Source: Pseudomonas entomophila
GTDB lineage: Bacteria > Pseudomonadota > Gammaproteobacteria > Pseudomonadales > Pseudomonadaceae
Direction of reading: 5' to 3'
Length of the DNA: 64,000 nucleotides
Assembly: GCF_018417595.1 (NCBI RefSeq)
Contig: NZ_CP070982.1
Location: 4,453,001 to 4,517,000, forward strand
The translations under genes were made by a program, and so were the position numbers. A model generated the notes under the pieces. That model did no database searches, had not been told where the DNA came from, and worked only from the letters and a program-made list of their open reading frames with translations. This document shows positions 1 through 8,524 of the stretch, piece by piece. Every line of letters starts with the position of its first letter. Positions within the stretch are counted from its first letter, which is position 1.

Positions 1-1
1 T

Positions 2-1474
2 GCTGGCGCCACCGGCGAACACGTGGCACAAGCCTGCGCCCTGGCCTGGGCTGCATTCGATGAATATCGCGAAACAGCCCTCGAACAACGCGCTCGCTTT
101 CTCGAAACAATTGCCGAGCAGATCGAAGCCCTGGGCGACGCGCTGATCGACCGCGCCAACGCCGAAACCGGCCTGCCCAAGGCTCGCCTGCAAGGCGAAC
201 GCGCCCGCACCTGCAATCAGCTGCGCACCTTCGCCCGCGTGGTACGTGCCGGCGAATGGCTCGACGTGCGCATCGACAGTGCCCAACCCGAGCGCCAGCC
301 GCAACCACGCCCGGACCTGCGCCAGCGCCAGGTGGCCCTGGGCCCGGTGGCGGTGTTCGGCGCCAGCAACTTCCCGCTGGCGTTCTCGGTGGCCGGCGGC
401 GACACCGCCTCGGCACTGGCCGCCGGCTGCCCGGTGGTGGTCAAGGCCCATGGCGCCCACCCCGGCACCAGCGAACTGGTCGGCCAGGCCGTGGCCCGGG
501 CGGTCAAACTGAGCGAATTGCCCGAAGGCGTGTTCTCGCTGTTGTACGGCGCTGGCCGTGAAATCGGCATCGCCCTGGTCAGCGACCCCCGTATCAAGGC
601 GGTCGGCTTCACCGGGTCACGCAGTGGCGGTATCGCCCTGTGTCAGGTGGCCCAGGCACGCCCCGAACCGATTCCGGTATATGCCGAAATGAGCTCGATC
701 AACCCCGTGTTCCTCTTCGCCGCCGCCTTGCAGGCCCGCGCCGAGACACTGGCCCAGGGCTTCGTTGCCTCGTTGACCCAGGGTGCCGGCCAGTTCTGTA
801 CCAACCCGGGGTTGGCGATCGCCCGCCGAGGCCCCGCGCTTGAGCGATTCATAACGGCCGCCCGCGACCACATCCAACAGACGATGTCACAAACCATGCT
901 CACTCCTGGCATCGCCAGCGCCTATGCAAACGGCGTCGCGGCGTTGAGTACCAACAGCAACGCCCAGGCAGCCGCCTGCGGTCGGCCCGAACAAGGCCCG
1001 AATCAGTGCCAGGCGCAGTTGTTCGTCACCCAAGGCCAGGCGTTCCTTAGCGATCCGGCGCTCCAGGCCGAAGTCTTCGGCGCGGCCTCGCTGGTGGTGG
1101 TTTGCGACAGTGACGAAGAGATCCGCGAGATCGCCGAGCACCTGGAAGGTCAATTGACGACCACGCTGCAACTGGATGCCGACGACCTGCCCAACGCCCG
1201 CACGCTATTGCCCACCCTCGAGCGCAAGGCCGGGCGCATTCTGGTCAACGGCTGGCCGACCGGGGTCGAGGTGTGCGACGCGATGGTCCACGGCGGGCCG
1301 TTCCCGGCCACTTCCGATACCCGCGGTACTTCGGTGGGCACTGCGGCGATCCAGCGCTTCCTGCGCCCGGTGTGCTACCAGGACTTCCCCGACGCGCTGC
1401 TGCCCGAGGTGTTGAAGCACGGCAACCCTCTGCTCCTGCGCCGGTTGCTCGACGGCAAGCGGGAAGGCTCATGA
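2..1474 (+). CDS. 2-oxoglutarate semialdehyde (2,5-dioxovalerate) dehydrogenase, 5' end outside window
   Basis: NAD(P)-dependent aldehyde dehydrogenase expected to oxidise 2-oxoglutarate semialdehyde to 2-oxoglutarate, the last step of hydroxyproline or sugar-acid breakdown. The reading frame is open to the window edge; the GTG at 23 lies inside the Rossmann domain, so the true start is upstream and some tens of residues are missing. 490 residues are visible. The nucleophile Cys (codon 797-799, in GQFCTNPG) and the general-base Glu (codon 686-688, in YAEMSS) are present, as is the cofactor-site motif FTGSRSGG. The stop overlaps the ATG of the next gene (ATGA), so the two are translationally coupled. 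The substrate is inferred from family resemblance and from the adjacent D-amino-acid dehydrogenase, a pairing I recall from Pseudomonas hydroxyproline clusters. Confidence 0.88.
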   Translation, partial: AGATGEHVAQACALAWAAFDEYRETALEQRARFLETIAEQIEALGDALIDRANAETGLPKARLQGERARTCNQLRTFARVVRAGEWLDVRIDSAQPERQPQPRPDLRQRQVALGPVAVFGASNFPLAFSVAGGDTASALAAGCPVVVKAHGAHPGTSELVGQAVARAVKLSELPEGVFSLLYGAGREIGIALVSDPRIKAVGFTGSRSGGIALCQVAQARPEPIPVYAEMSSINPVFLFAAALQARAETLAQGFVASLTQGAGQFCTNPGLAIARRGPALERFITAARDHIQQTMSQTMLTPGIASAYANGVAALSTNSNAQAAACGRPEQGPNQCQAQLFVTQGQAFLSDPALQAEVFGAASLVVVCDSDEEIREIAEHLEGQLTTTLQLDADDLPNARTLLPTLERKAGRILVNGWPTGVEVCDAMVHGGPFPATSDTRGTSVGTAAIQRFLRPVCYQDFPDALLPEVLKHGNPLLLRRLLDGKREGS

Positions 1475-2715
1475 GCACTACCGATACCGACATCGCCGTG
1501 GTCGGCGCCGGCATCGTCGGCGTCGCCTGTGCCCTGCAACTGGCCCGCCAAGGCCAACGGGTACTGCTGGTCGATCGCCAGGCACCCGGCCACGGCGCCT
1601 CCTACGGCAACGCCGGGCACCTGGCCACCGAGCAGGTCTTCCCCATCGCTGACCTGTCGATCCTCAAGCGCCTGCCAGCCATGCTGATGGACCCGATGGG
1701 GCCGTTGCGCCTGGACTGGAAGTATCTGCCCCAGGCCATCCCCTGGTTCACCCGCCTGCTGCTCAACCTGCGCCCGGCGCCGTTCCAGCGCAGCGTGGCC
1801 GGCCTGCGCGCCCTGAACGAGGCCAGCCTCGGCGCCTGGCAGCGCCTGCTCGGCAGCCTCGGGCGCGGCGACCTGCTCCGCGAGGACGGCTCGTTGCTGG
1901 TATTCGAACGTCCGGCGTCACGCTCGGCACTCGAGGCCTTGCAGGCACGCCTGCAACAGCAGGCGGTGCCGGTCGACTGCTGGTCGGCGCGAGCAGTACG
2001 GCATGCGGCGCCGCAGTTGAGCACACAGATTCAGGGTGGCCTGTTCTTCCCTCGCACCGGACATTTCATCGATCCGTACCGGGTAGTCAACGCATTGTTC
2101 GATGCCGCCCAAGCGGCAGGTGTACGGTTTGCCAACCAGGACATCCATAGCGGTCGGCTGCACAGTGATGGCGTAGCCTTGCGCAGCAACCAGGGCGAAC
2201 TGCAGGCCCGGCAGGTGCTGATCGCCTGTGGCGCCCATTCGGCAAAACTGGTTGAAAACCTGACAGGCACCCGTGTTCCCCTGGACACCGAGCGCGGCTA
2301 TCACCTGATGCTGCCCAACGAACAGCAGCGGCTACCGTTCGCGGTCACTTCGCTGGAGCGCAAGTTCATCATGACGCCCATGGCCGACGGCCTGCGTCTG
2401 GCCGGCACGGTGGAGTTCGCGGGGCTGCACGCGCCGCCGAGCATGCAACGGGCGTGGCAGTTGCACCGGTTGAGTCAAGGTTTGTTCCAGCGAGACCTGG
2501 ATGCCGAAGGGGCAACGCCGTGGATGGGTTTCAGGCCATCGCTGCCCGACTCCCTACCAGTGATCGACCGAGTGGCGGAGGGCCGGGTGCTGTTGGCGTT
2601 CGGGCATCAACACCTGGGGTTGACCCAGGCGGCGGTGACGGCGGAGTGGATTGGACGGTTGGCGCAGGGCCCCCGGGATACACATTTGGACGCGTACAAG
2701 GTGGATCGGTTTTGA
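1471..2715 (+). CDS. FAD-dependent D-amino acid (D-hydroxyproline) dehydrogenase, DadA family
   Basis: A 414-residue flavoprotein of the DAO/DadA family. The N terminus holds the ADP-binding fingerprint [16 protein letters not shown] and an Asp/Arg pair after the second strand (LLVDR). The C terminus has the second FAD contact region (GHQHLGLT). It probably oxidises a D-amino or imino acid and passes electrons to the respiratory chain. In P. putida the equivalent gene beside the semialdehyde dehydrogenase is, as I recall, the D-hydroxyproline dehydrogenase of trans-4-hydroxyproline catabolism. The ATG overlaps the stop of the upstream dehydrogenase by four bases. A start further upstream in this frame would sit inside that gene and lacks family sequence. 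Exact substrate is inferred. Confidence 0.85.
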   Translation: MSTTDTDIAVVGAGIVGVACALQLARQGQRVLLVDRQAPGHGASYGNAGHLATEQVFPIADLSILKRLPAMLMDPMGPLRLDWKYLPQAIPWFTRLLLNLRPAPFQRSVAGLRALNEASLGAWQRLLGSLGRGDLLREDGSLLVFERPASRSALEALQARLQQQAVPVDCWSARAVRHAAPQLSTQIQGGLFFPRTGHFIDPYRVVNALFDAAQAAGVRFANQDIHSGRLHSDGVALRSNQGELQARQVLIACGAHSAKLVENLTGTRVPLDTERGYHLMLPNEQQRLPFAVTSLERKFIMTPMADGLRLAGTVEFAGLHAPPSMQRAWQLHRLSQGLFQRDLDAEGATPWMGFRPSLPDSLPVIDRVAEGRVLLAFGHQHLGLTQAAVTAEWIGRLAQGPRDTHLDAYKVDRF

Positions 2716-2747
2716 CGGCGCCGGCTCCTACGGGGGCGGGATAATTC

Positions 2748-2835
2748 CCGTAGGAGCGGCTTTAGCCGCGATGCAGGCAACGTGGTCTCTGGCCACCCGC
2801 ATTGCGGGTGATCGCGGCTCAAGCCGCTCCTACAG
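2748..2835. repeat. REP pair (inverted), GTAGGAGCGGCTTTAGCCGCG type
   Basis: Two head-to-head copies of a P. putida-type REP palindrome (2748-2773 and 2810-2835) separated by a spacer that contains a further small stem. It sits between the convergent ends of the amino acid dehydrogenase and xenA, the usual place for such elements, and probably acts as a transcription end or mRNA-stabilising structure. Similar elements recur in this window. Confidence 0.9.
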
Positions 2836-2875
2836 AGGTTGTGCCAAATCATTAGGCCAGTTCAGATTGCCGGCC

Positions 2876-3967
2876 TCAGCGATAACGCTCAAGCCAGTGG
2901 GCGTAAGGCGCCGGCAAGGTCCAGGAGGCCTTGTCCACCCCCAATGCCTTGGCGGCAAAGTACGGCCAATGCGGATCGGCAAGGTGCGCACGCCCCACCG
3001 ACACCAGGTCGAGCTGATCGGCTTGCAGCGCCCCTTCAGCCAGCTCCGGCGTGCCGAAGCCCCATGCCGAGGTCACCGGAATGCCCGCCTCACGGCGCAC
3101 GCGCTCGGCGATTGGCCCCATGAACGCCGGCCCCCAGGGAATGTTGGTCTCAGGAATGGTGAAGCCGACGCTGACACTCAGCAGGTCCAGCCCGCCCGCC
3201 TTGAAGCGACGCGCCAGCTCGATGGACTCCTCCAGGGTCTGTTCGTCGCGCCCGTCGTACTCCAGCACCCCGAAGCGCGCCGTCAGCGGCAGGTGCTCCG
3301 GCCAGACTTCACGCACCGCGGCCAGGGTCTCCAGGAGAAAGCGGCTGCGGTTGTCGAAGCTGCCACCGTAGGCGTCGGTGCGCTGGTTGGAATGCTCGGA
3401 GAAGAAGCTCTGGCCCAGGTAGCCATGGGCGAAGTGCAGCTCGATCCACTCGAAGCCTGCGTCACGAGCGCGACGGGCGGCATCGACGAAGTCCTGGCGA
3501 ACCCGGGCGATGTCATCCAGGGTCATGGCTTGCGGCACCTTCGGCAGGTGCGCGCCAAAGGCGATGGCCGAAGGGGCGATGGTCTGCCAGCCACGGGCAT
3601 CATCCGCGGCGATATGGTCGTCGCCTTCCCACGGGCGGTTGGCGCTGGCCTTGCGCCCGGCGTGGGCGATCTGGATGCCCGGCACGGAGCCTGCAGCCTT
3701 GATCGCCTGCACCACCGGCACGAAGGCCTGGGCGTGGGCGTCGCTCCAGATGCCGGCGCAACCAGGGGTGATGCGCCCTTGCGGCGATACCGCGGTGGCC
3801 TCGACCACCACCAGGCCGGCGCCGCCACGGGCCAGGCCCGCCAGGTGCACATGGTGCCATTCGTTGATCAGGCCATCCTCGGCCATGTACTGGCACATCG
3901 GCGGGATGGCGATGCGGTTGCGCAGGGTGACGTCCTTGAGGGTGTAGGGCTGGAACAGGGCTGACAT
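2876..3967 (-). CDS. xenA: Xenobiotic reductase A, NADPH:flavin old yellow enzyme family
   Basis: FMN-containing ene-reductase that uses NADPH to reduce activated alkenes, nitroesters and other electrophiles in the cytoplasm. The 363-residue protein starts MSALFQPYTLKDVTLRNR and closely matches P. putida XenA as I remember it. Cys25 (PPMCQYM), the residue that tunes the flavin, is present, as is the substrate-binding region IELHFAHGYLG with its paired His residues and Tyr. I chose ATG 3967 over an upstream TTG (3991) because GGAGA lies at proper spacing before it and it matches the family start. It is transcribed divergently from an ArsR-type regulator with a palindrome in the gap, so it is probably controlled by that protein. 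Confidence 0.95.
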   Translation of the reverse strand: MSALFQPYTLKDVTLRNRIAIPPMCQYMAEDGLINEWHHVHLAGLARGGAGLVVVEATAVSPQGRITPGCAGIWSDAHAQAFVPVVQAIKAAGSVPGIQIAHAGRKASANRPWEGDDHIAADDARGWQTIAPSAIAFGAHLPKVPQAMTLDDIARVRQDFVDAARRARDAGFEWIELHFAHGYLGQSFFSEHSNQRTDAYGGSFDNRSRFLLETLAAVREVWPEHLPLTARFGVLEYDGRDEQTLEESIELARRFKAGGLDLLSVSVGFTIPETNIPWGPAFMGPIAERVRREAGIPVTSAWGFGTPELAEGALQADQLDLVSVGRAHLADPHWPYFAAKALGVDKASWTLPAPYAHWLERYR

Positions 3968-3997
3968 GGCAATTCTCCGGGGGAGATTCAATTACGG

Positions 3998-4019
3998 TAG
4001 TTCGATCATATTCGAACTA
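3998..4019. promoter_or_regulatory. Perfect palindrome, candidate operator of the ArsR-type regulator
   Basis: TAGTTCGA (3998-4005) and TCGAACTA (4012-4019) are exact inverted repeats around a 6-bp AT-rich spacer. The site is about 30 bp upstream of both xenA and the likely start of the regulator, which fits a shared operator. It also supports placing the regulator start at 4046, because an ATG at 4019 would lie inside the palindrome. Confidence 0.7.
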
Positions 4020-4045
4020 TGGCAATTTATGAAACCCCCGTTATC

Positions 4046-4354
4046 ATGTCGAGCATGCGAGCCTACTCCCACCCCAACCCCGAAGACCTCACCCTCGAGC
4101 GCCTGCTCTACGCCCTGAGCGACCCTGTGCGCATGGAAATCGTCCGCCACCTGGCCGGCGTGCCTGAAGCCAGTTGCGGCGAACTCGACGGTGGCCGGCC
4201 GAAATCCAGCATGTCCCATCATTTTCGCGTGCTGCGCGAAGCGGGGCTGGTGTATACCCGCAACATCGGCACCACGCATATGAATTCGCTGCGTGGCGAA
4301 GAACTCGAGACGCGTTTTCCCGGTTTGCTTGGCAGCATTCTCGGGCAGCGCTGA
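4046..4354 (+). CDS. ArsR-family winged-helix transcriptional regulator
   Basis: A 102-residue helix-turn-helix protein. LLYALSDPVRMEIVRHL is the typical first ArsR helix pair, and SSMSHHFRVLREAGLV is the recognition helix, with the HHFRVLREAGL pattern common to the family. No obvious metal-binding CxC motif is present in the DNA-binding helix, so it is probably not a classic arsenic or zinc sensor. Upstream ATGs exist at 4019 and downstream at 4055; 4046 is preferred because 4019 falls within the palindrome. It is divergent from xenA and probably represses it and itself in response to an unknown electrophile or redox signal. Confidence 0.85.
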   Translation: MSSMRAYSHPNPEDLTLERLLYALSDPVRMEIVRHLAGVPEASCGELDGGRPKSSMSHHFRVLREAGLVYTRNIGTTHMNSLRGEELETRFPGLLGSILGQR

Positions 4355-4402
4355 GGCACACCCGGCCACGCCAATCTCAAGCCTTGCTCGGTTCTCAGGC
4401 AT

Positions 4403-4439
4403 AAAAAAACCACGAGGCCGCCAGGGGCGACGCTCGTGG
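4403..4439 (-). terminator. Rho-independent terminator of mqo
   Basis: Inverted repeat CCACGAG (4410-4416) / CTCGTGG (4433-4439). On the minus strand it is followed by a run of seven T. It lies just beyond the mqo stop; a second GC-rich stem (about 4448-4463) sits between it and the gene. Confidence 0.8.
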
Positions 4440-4476
4440 TGGGTGTTGCCGGGCAGGCCCGGCAAACCGTCTGGCC

Positions 4477-6114
4477 TTACAGCGCCATGTCGTTCGCAGG
4501 CTTGCTCTCGACCGGTGCGCTCGGCACAACGGTGGTGCCGACGCTCTGGTCGATCACCGGCGGTTTCTCCAGCTGCAGCACTTCGGCGGTGTAGTTCCAC
4601 TCTTTCTGGGTGGCGGCGGCCGAATCGTTCAGCTTGGTACCGTAGCTCGGGACGATCTCCTTGATCTTGGCCTGCCACTCAGGGGTGGCGACCTTCTCCT
4701 TGAACACGGTTTCCAGCACGTTGAGCATGATCGGCGCGGCGGTCGAGGCACCTGGCGAGGCGCCCAGCAGGCCGGCGATGGTGCGGTCCTGGGAAGCGAC
4801 GACTTCGGTGCCCAGTTTCAGCACGCCGCCCTTCTCTTCGTCACGCTTGATGATCTGCACGCGCTGGCCGGCCTGCCACAGTTTCCAGTCTTCCTTCTTG
4901 GCGTTCGGGAAGTAGGTCTGCAGGGCGGCGAAGCGGTCGTCGTCAGACTGCATCAGCTGGCCGGCGAGGTATTCCACCAGCGGGTACTGGTCGATACCGA
5001 CGCGCGCCATCGGCCACATGTTGTGGGTGGTGGTGCTGCTCAGCAGATCCAGGTACGAGCCGTTCTTCAGGAACTTGGTCGAGAAGGTGGCAAATGGCCC
5101 GAACAGGATCACGCGCTTGCCATCGAGCACGCGGGTATCCAGGTGCGGTACCGACATAGGTGGCGCGCCGGTCGAGGCGATGCCGTAGGCCTTGGCCATG
5201 TGCTGCATGGCAACGGTCGGGTTTTCGGTTACCAGGAACGAACCGCCCACCGGGAAGCCTGCGTATTCCTTGGCTTCCGGGATGCCCGACTTCTGCAGCA
5301 GCTTCAGCGCGCCGCCGCCGGCACCGATGAACAGGAACTTGGCGTCGGTGGCCGATTCGGTACCGTCCTTCAGGTTCTTGTACTCGACGTGCCAGGAGCC
5401 GTCTTCGTTGCGGGTGATGTCCTGCACTTCGCTGGACAGCTTCAGGTCGAAGTTCTCTTTGGTCTTCAGGTGACCGACGAACTGACGGGTGATCTCACCG
5501 AAGTTGACGTCGGTGCCGATCGGCGTCCAGGTCACGGCCAGCTTCTGGTTCGGGTCGCGCCCTTCCATCATCAGCGGCACCCACTTGGCGATCTGCGCGT
5601 GGTCTTCGGAGTACTGCATCGAACGGAACAGCGGGCTGGCCTGCAGGGCCTCGTAGCGCTGCTTCAGGAACTTGATGTTGTCATCGCCCCAGACGAAGCT
5701 CATGTGCGGGGTGGTGTTGATGAACGAGTGCGGGTTCTTCAGCACGCCCTGGCGCACTTGCCAGGCCCAGAACTGACGGGAGATCTGGAACGACTCGTTG
5801 ATCTCGATGGCCTTGGTGATGTTGACCTTGCCGTCTTTGTCCAGCGGGGTGTAGTTGAGCTCGGCCAGCGCGGAGTGGCCGGTACCGGCGTTGTTCCAGC
5901 CGTTGGAGCTTTCTTCGGCGACGCCGTCCATGCGCTCGACCATTTCCATCGACCAGCTTGGTTCCAGCTCGTTGAGCCAGACAGCCAGGGTGGAACTCAT
6001 GATGCCGCCGCCGACCAGCAGCACGTCGACTTTCTTGGTGTCTGCGGCGTGCGCTTGCATGAAGCTCGCCGCGACTGCCAGACCCAGCAAGGTCTTGCCA
6101 GCTTTCTTGAACAT
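4477..6114 (-). CDS. mqo: Malate:quinone oxidoreductase with signal-peptide-like N terminus
   Basis: FAD enzyme oxidising malate to oxaloacetate and reducing quinone, bypassing NAD-linked malate dehydrogenase. It has 545 residues from ATG 6114. After residue 25 the FAD fingerprint [19 protein letters not shown] and the Mqo pattern ([42 protein letters not shown]) are clear. Unusually for the family, the first 23 residues ([20 protein letters not shown] then AHA) look like a Sec signal peptide with an AxA cleavage site. Mqo is generally regarded as a peripheral enzyme on the inner face of the membrane, so the topology is worth checking. The upstream part of the frame (6115-6303) has no family sequence. 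Ends at a clear terminator. Confidence 0.95.
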   Translation of the reverse strand: MFKKAGKTLLGLAVAASFMQAHAADTKKVDVLLVGGGIMSSTLAVWLNELEPSWSMEMVERMDGVAEESSNGWNNAGTGHSALAELNYTPLDKDGKVNITKAIEINESFQISRQFWAWQVRQGVLKNPHSFINTTPHMSFVWGDDNIKFLKQRYEALQASPLFRSMQYSEDHAQIAKWVPLMMEGRDPNQKLAVTWTPIGTDVNFGEITRQFVGHLKTKENFDLKLSSEVQDITRNEDGSWHVEYKNLKDGTESATDAKFLFIGAGGGALKLLQKSGIPEAKEYAGFPVGGSFLVTENPTVAMQHMAKAYGIASTGAPPMSVPHLDTRVLDGKRVILFGPFATFSTKFLKNGSYLDLLSSTTTHNMWPMARVGIDQYPLVEYLAGQLMQSDDDRFAALQTYFPNAKKEDWKLWQAGQRVQIIKRDEEKGGVLKLGTEVVASQDRTIAGLLGASPGASTAAPIMLNVLETVFKEKVATPEWQAKIKEIVPSYGTKLNDSAAATQKEWNYTAEVLQLEKPPVIDQSVGTTVVPSAPVESKPANDMAL

Positions 6115-6381
6115 TGATCGATTCCAGTCAGTAGAACGGAGGGTGGGCCTGTGGCTGGCCCTGGTTTCCATGTTCTTCAGCGCAGGCTTGTTGTGATCAT
6201 TGTTCAGCAGCCAGAGAGACATTGGACGCGCCAGCCTTTGGTCGGATTGACCGACAAGGCTGAAACGATTTACGGATTGTAACCGAATTGCCAGCACAAA
6301 CAAACGCGGGCCGGAGCGTCAATACGACAGGTTGCCACGCGACAAGCCGCCACGCAGGTCGGTGGCGAATCCCATCGTCAG
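6115..6381. other. Intergenic leader region of mqo
   Basis: About 270 bases upstream of the mqo start with no gene I can support. It must carry the mqo promoter; I could not pick a convincing -35/-10 pair. The distal end holds the terminator of the YhfL-like gene. Confidence 0.4.
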
Positions 6382-6419
6382 AAAACAAAAACCCCCGGCC
6401 AAGTCCTTGGTCGGGGGTC
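6382..6419 (-). terminator. Rho-independent terminator of the YhfL-like lipoprotein gene
   Basis: Long GC stem ACCCCCG.CCAAG (from 6391) with its complement ending at 6417, followed on the minus strand by TTTTTGTTTT. It lies about 45 bases after the stop of the small lipoprotein gene. Confidence 0.85.
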
Positions 6420-6461
6420 TTGGATCAAGCCGCAATCGGCCTGATCAGGGGTATCCCAGGA

Positions 6462-6653
6462 TTACTGCTGCTGAGGCAGTTTATCGATCGGGCCGCAGCC
6501 GCCGATCATCTTGGAGATGGAAACCGATGGGTGGAACAGGTAGTCGTACGAGCAGTTCTTCGGCTGGTTGTAGACTTGGCCAGTGCAACCGGACAGCAGG
6601 GCAACGCCCGAAACGACAGCAACAGCAACAGTAGCTTTGATCAGCTTTTTCAT
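6462..6653 (-). CDS. Small YhfL-like (DUF4223) lipoprotein
   Basis: A 63-residue predicted lipoprotein. Residues 1-22 are a signal peptide ending in the lipobox LSGC with Cys23 as lipidated residue. The mature 41 residues contain NCSYDYLFHPSVSISKMIGG, which matches the pattern of E. coli YhfL/DUF4223 as I recall it. RBS AAAGGA lies 7 bases before the ATG. Function is unknown. It is monocistronic, with its own terminator. The mature part has two further Cys residues that could form a disulphide in the periplasm. Confidence 0.85.
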   Translation of the reverse strand: MKKLIKATVAVAVVSGVALLSGCTGQVYNQPKNCSYDYLFHPSVSISKMIGGCGPIDKLPQQQ

Positions 6654-7145
6654 AAAAATCCTTTAAGTCCATGATCCACCATCAAGCTGATGGCGCGCGG
6701 ATCATACGGGAAAAGGATGAAAGTGTGAACGCTGTTAGTACATACGCACTAGTTGTGGATCGTGAACTCATCCATTCTCGGAGCCGAAACCAAGCCTGCT
6801 AAATCGTTACAGGCAGCCTTATTGGGCATGAATCGACTCTACTTGCCCTCCTGTAGGCGCGGATTCATCCGCGAAGCAAACACCGCATTTTTTGACGACT
6901 GTCGAGGCATATGCACCTGCTTGCCAACGTCAACTAAACCGACCAGAGTTCTACATTCCTATGTTTTGTCTGTACCCTCACCGCCGCCCAGCACACCGCG
7001 ATGATCCATACCAAACCGCCCGGCCAGGTCATGGCATTGACCGCCGTCCACGAATTCGACAGCGCACGCACTTTGGTCGAGATGGCCTTGAGCCGTGTAC
7101 AGGCAAGGCATTGATCGCGTCACCCCGCGAACAAGGAGAATCGGC
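6654..7145. other. Intergenic stretch with REP-like stem and possible gene remnant
   Basis: No intact gene is supported here. A REP-like palindrome (CTGTAGGCGCGGATTCATCCGCG) lies at about 6850-6877. From 6971 a short open frame runs to a stop at 7112-7114; its last residues (DSARTLVEMALSRVQARH) resemble the C terminus of small Pseudomonas DUF6124/DUF3077-type proteins, so this may be the tail of a decayed gene. That similarity is by eye only. Confidence 0.3.
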
Positions 7146-7428
7146 ATGAGCAAAGAAAGGCCCACTACCACAATCGGCATCTGAAGTTTTGTCGAAAGCG
7201 GTGAAATCAACAACGAACAACCGCTGTTTTGAGTGTCACGCGCTGGACTATGCGCTGGAACAATCCACAATATTGATGACCTGTACCCACACCCTGAGCG
7301 ATATCGCGCTGACGCACGACCTGAAGAACGCCCCTACATTGTTAGCCGCCGCACACTATCTCACCGGCATGGCCAAAGCACTGTCGCAAGATGTCTCCCA
7401 CGCAATTACGAACAACCCGTCTGTTTAA
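7146..7428 (+). pseudogene. Decayed small DUF3077-like gene
   Basis: A good RBS (AAGGAG) precedes ATG 7146, which begins MSKERPTTTIGI and then hits TGA at 7182-7184. Reading on in the same frame gives SFVESGEINNEQPLF and a second TGA (7230-7232). Immediately after, another frame continues with LDYALEQSTILMTCTHTLSD and ends AAHYLTGMAKALSQDVSHAI before a stop at 7428. Joined across the two TGAs and a frame change, these pieces make one protein of about 90 residues in the style of Pseudomonas DUF3077 proteins. An alternative is a functional 79-residue ORF from TTG 7189, but that start has no RBS. Function of the family is unknown. Confidence 0.45.
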
Positions 7429-7429
7429 T

Positions 7430-7462
7430 GCAAAAAGCCCCGTAGCGCGAACTACGGGGCTC
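7430..7462 (-). terminator. Strong hairpin with minus-strand T-run
   Basis: AGCCCCGTAG and its exact complement CTACGGGGCT enclose a 6-base loop. On the minus strand the stem is followed by TTTTT, so it ends a leftward transcript. The only candidate source is the 28-codon ORF at 7520-7606 or an unannotated small RNA. Confidence 0.65.
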
Positions 7463-7519
7463 TCCGCAAAGAGGCTGGAAGGGAAACTTGATCCCGTAAT
7501 CCCATGCATTGAAATCGTT

Positions 7520-7606
7520 TCAAACTTCATTGCACGCATTCTTTCGAGCGAAAGTGGCGACTCTCTTCAAGGCTCGACAGACACGTAAATAGTAGCACTT
7601 AGCCAT
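7520..7606 (-). CDS. Possible 28-residue basic peptide
   Basis: ATG at 7606 is preceded by AAGGCG at about 7 bases and opens a 28-codon frame starting MAKCYYLRVCRALKRV and ending RKNACNEV. The peptide is strongly basic with three Cys. A rho-independent terminator for this strand lies about 57 bases past the stop, which is the main support for a transcript. I do not recognise it, and a chance ORF inside a small RNA is possible. Confidence 0.3.
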   Translation of the reverse strand: MAKCYYLRVCRALKRVATFARKNACNEV

Positions 7607-7767
7607 GTCAACGCCTTGCCTAATAGCCGGTAGTCCATTTCCGAATCGAGTATTCAGGCCCGCCAACGTGTTGCCGCTGGCTGGGTGCTGCTCTAGGCTC
7701 TTCCTCGTCGGAGCCCTAGACGAACAGATCATGGTGCTTCAGGAGCTATTCGTAGTGGAGGCCGCAG

Positions 7768-8244
7768 ATGGCTAAAAAAGACACACCAGGCGGTGGGCCG
7801 CGAAAACCCTGGGCCAACCATCTTCAGCGGCTTCATGCAGCAGGCATGGGCTTGGGTGGACGTGACAAGCCAGCAGAGTGGGTTGATGCTGCAACCCTAA
7901 ACGGCCTGACCCGCGAAGAACTCAATGCCAAGTTCGAGACCATCGAGATCAAGATGGATGCTCGGGTAGAAGCCATCGCTTCGAAAATCGACGGTTTTCT
8001 CGGCGCCCAGACAGAGCGCGACAAGCGTCTGGATGACACGATCACAGGCGTGCGTCGAGACATTGTTCGGCTAGGGAACCTGAAGCTGAATATCTGGGGC
8101 GCCATGCTGACCGCTGTTGCGCTTGGTGTAGCGGTGGCAGCACTGAGCGTGTCGCTTTATCAAACAGGTAAAGGCGACATCCTGCCCCAGTCGTCACCTG
8201 CGATCCAGGCACCCGCCTTGGACCACGCTACACCCGACGCGTAG
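7768..8244 (+). CDS. Uncharacterised coiled-coil protein with one membrane segment
   Basis: A 158-residue protein that I cannot assign to a characterised family. RBS GGAGG is 7 bases upstream of the ATG. The N-terminal 40 residues are polar with Gly/Pro. Residues about 48-105 form an amphipathic coiled-coil region rich in Glu, Asp, Lys and Arg (LTREELNAKFETIEIKMDAR). A single hydrophobic helix follows at about 110-132 (GAMLTAVALGVAVAALSVSL), then a short tail. The expected topology is a membrane-anchored coiled coil, similar in layout to phage- or element-borne small membrane proteins. It lies alone between gene remnants and tRNA-Ser. Confidence 0.65.
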   Translation: MAKKDTPGGGPRKPWANHLQRLHAAGMGLGGRDKPAEWVDAATLNGLTREELNAKFETIEIKMDARVEAIASKIDGFLGAQTERDKRLDDTITGVRRDIVRLGNLKLNIWGAMLTAVALGVAVAALSVSLYQTGKGDILPQSSPAIQAPALDHATPDA

Positions 8245-8295
8245 AAACACGTCGCAGCGAGTCTCTCCCTGAGCTTACCCACTTCCGTAAACGAC

Positions 8296-8329
8296 GAAGC
8301 CCCCGAAAACTTACGTTTCCGGGGGCTTC
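8296..8329. terminator. Strong hairpin between convergent coiled-coil gene and tRNA-Ser
   Basis: Stem of 15 pairs with one mismatch: GAAGCCCCCG.AAAC (from 8296) and GTTTCCGGGGGCTTC (to 8329). The T-run is weak on both strands. It lies 14 bases beyond the tRNA-Ser 3' end (minus strand) and 51 bases after the plus-strand gene, so it probably serves both. Confidence 0.65.
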
Positions 8330-8343
8330 GACTACTTCGCGTA

Positions 8344-8433
8344 TGGCGGAGAGATAGGGATTTGAACCCTAGGTACTGTTGCCAGTACAACGGATTTCGA
8401 ATCCGTCCCGTTCGACCACTCCGGCATCTCTCC
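8344..8433 (-). tRNA. tRNA-Ser(CGA), CCA encoded
   Basis: A 90-base class II tRNA with a long variable arm. The acceptor GGAGAGA pairs with TCTCTCC, followed by G and the encoded CCA. The anticodon loop TTCGAAA gives anticodon CGA, which reads UCG. The T-arm GGGTTCAAATCCC is intact. Confidence 0.97.
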
Positions 8434-8524
8434 AATGGCGCGCATCATACCAGCGTTTTCGTTTCTGGCAAACCTTTTTTGAAAAAAATTCGCGTGGTAT
8501 CAGGCGCTTGCGTGAACGCGCCGC

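Noticed and set aside
2748..2835. REP pairs as parts of a CRISPR array or IS ends
   Set aside because: Only one inverted pair per site, no regular spacers, no cas or transposase genes in the window.
4019..4045. ATG 4019 as the start of the ArsR-type regulator
   Set aside because: It lies at the end of the palindromic operator candidate and has no RBS; ATG 4046 is more likely.
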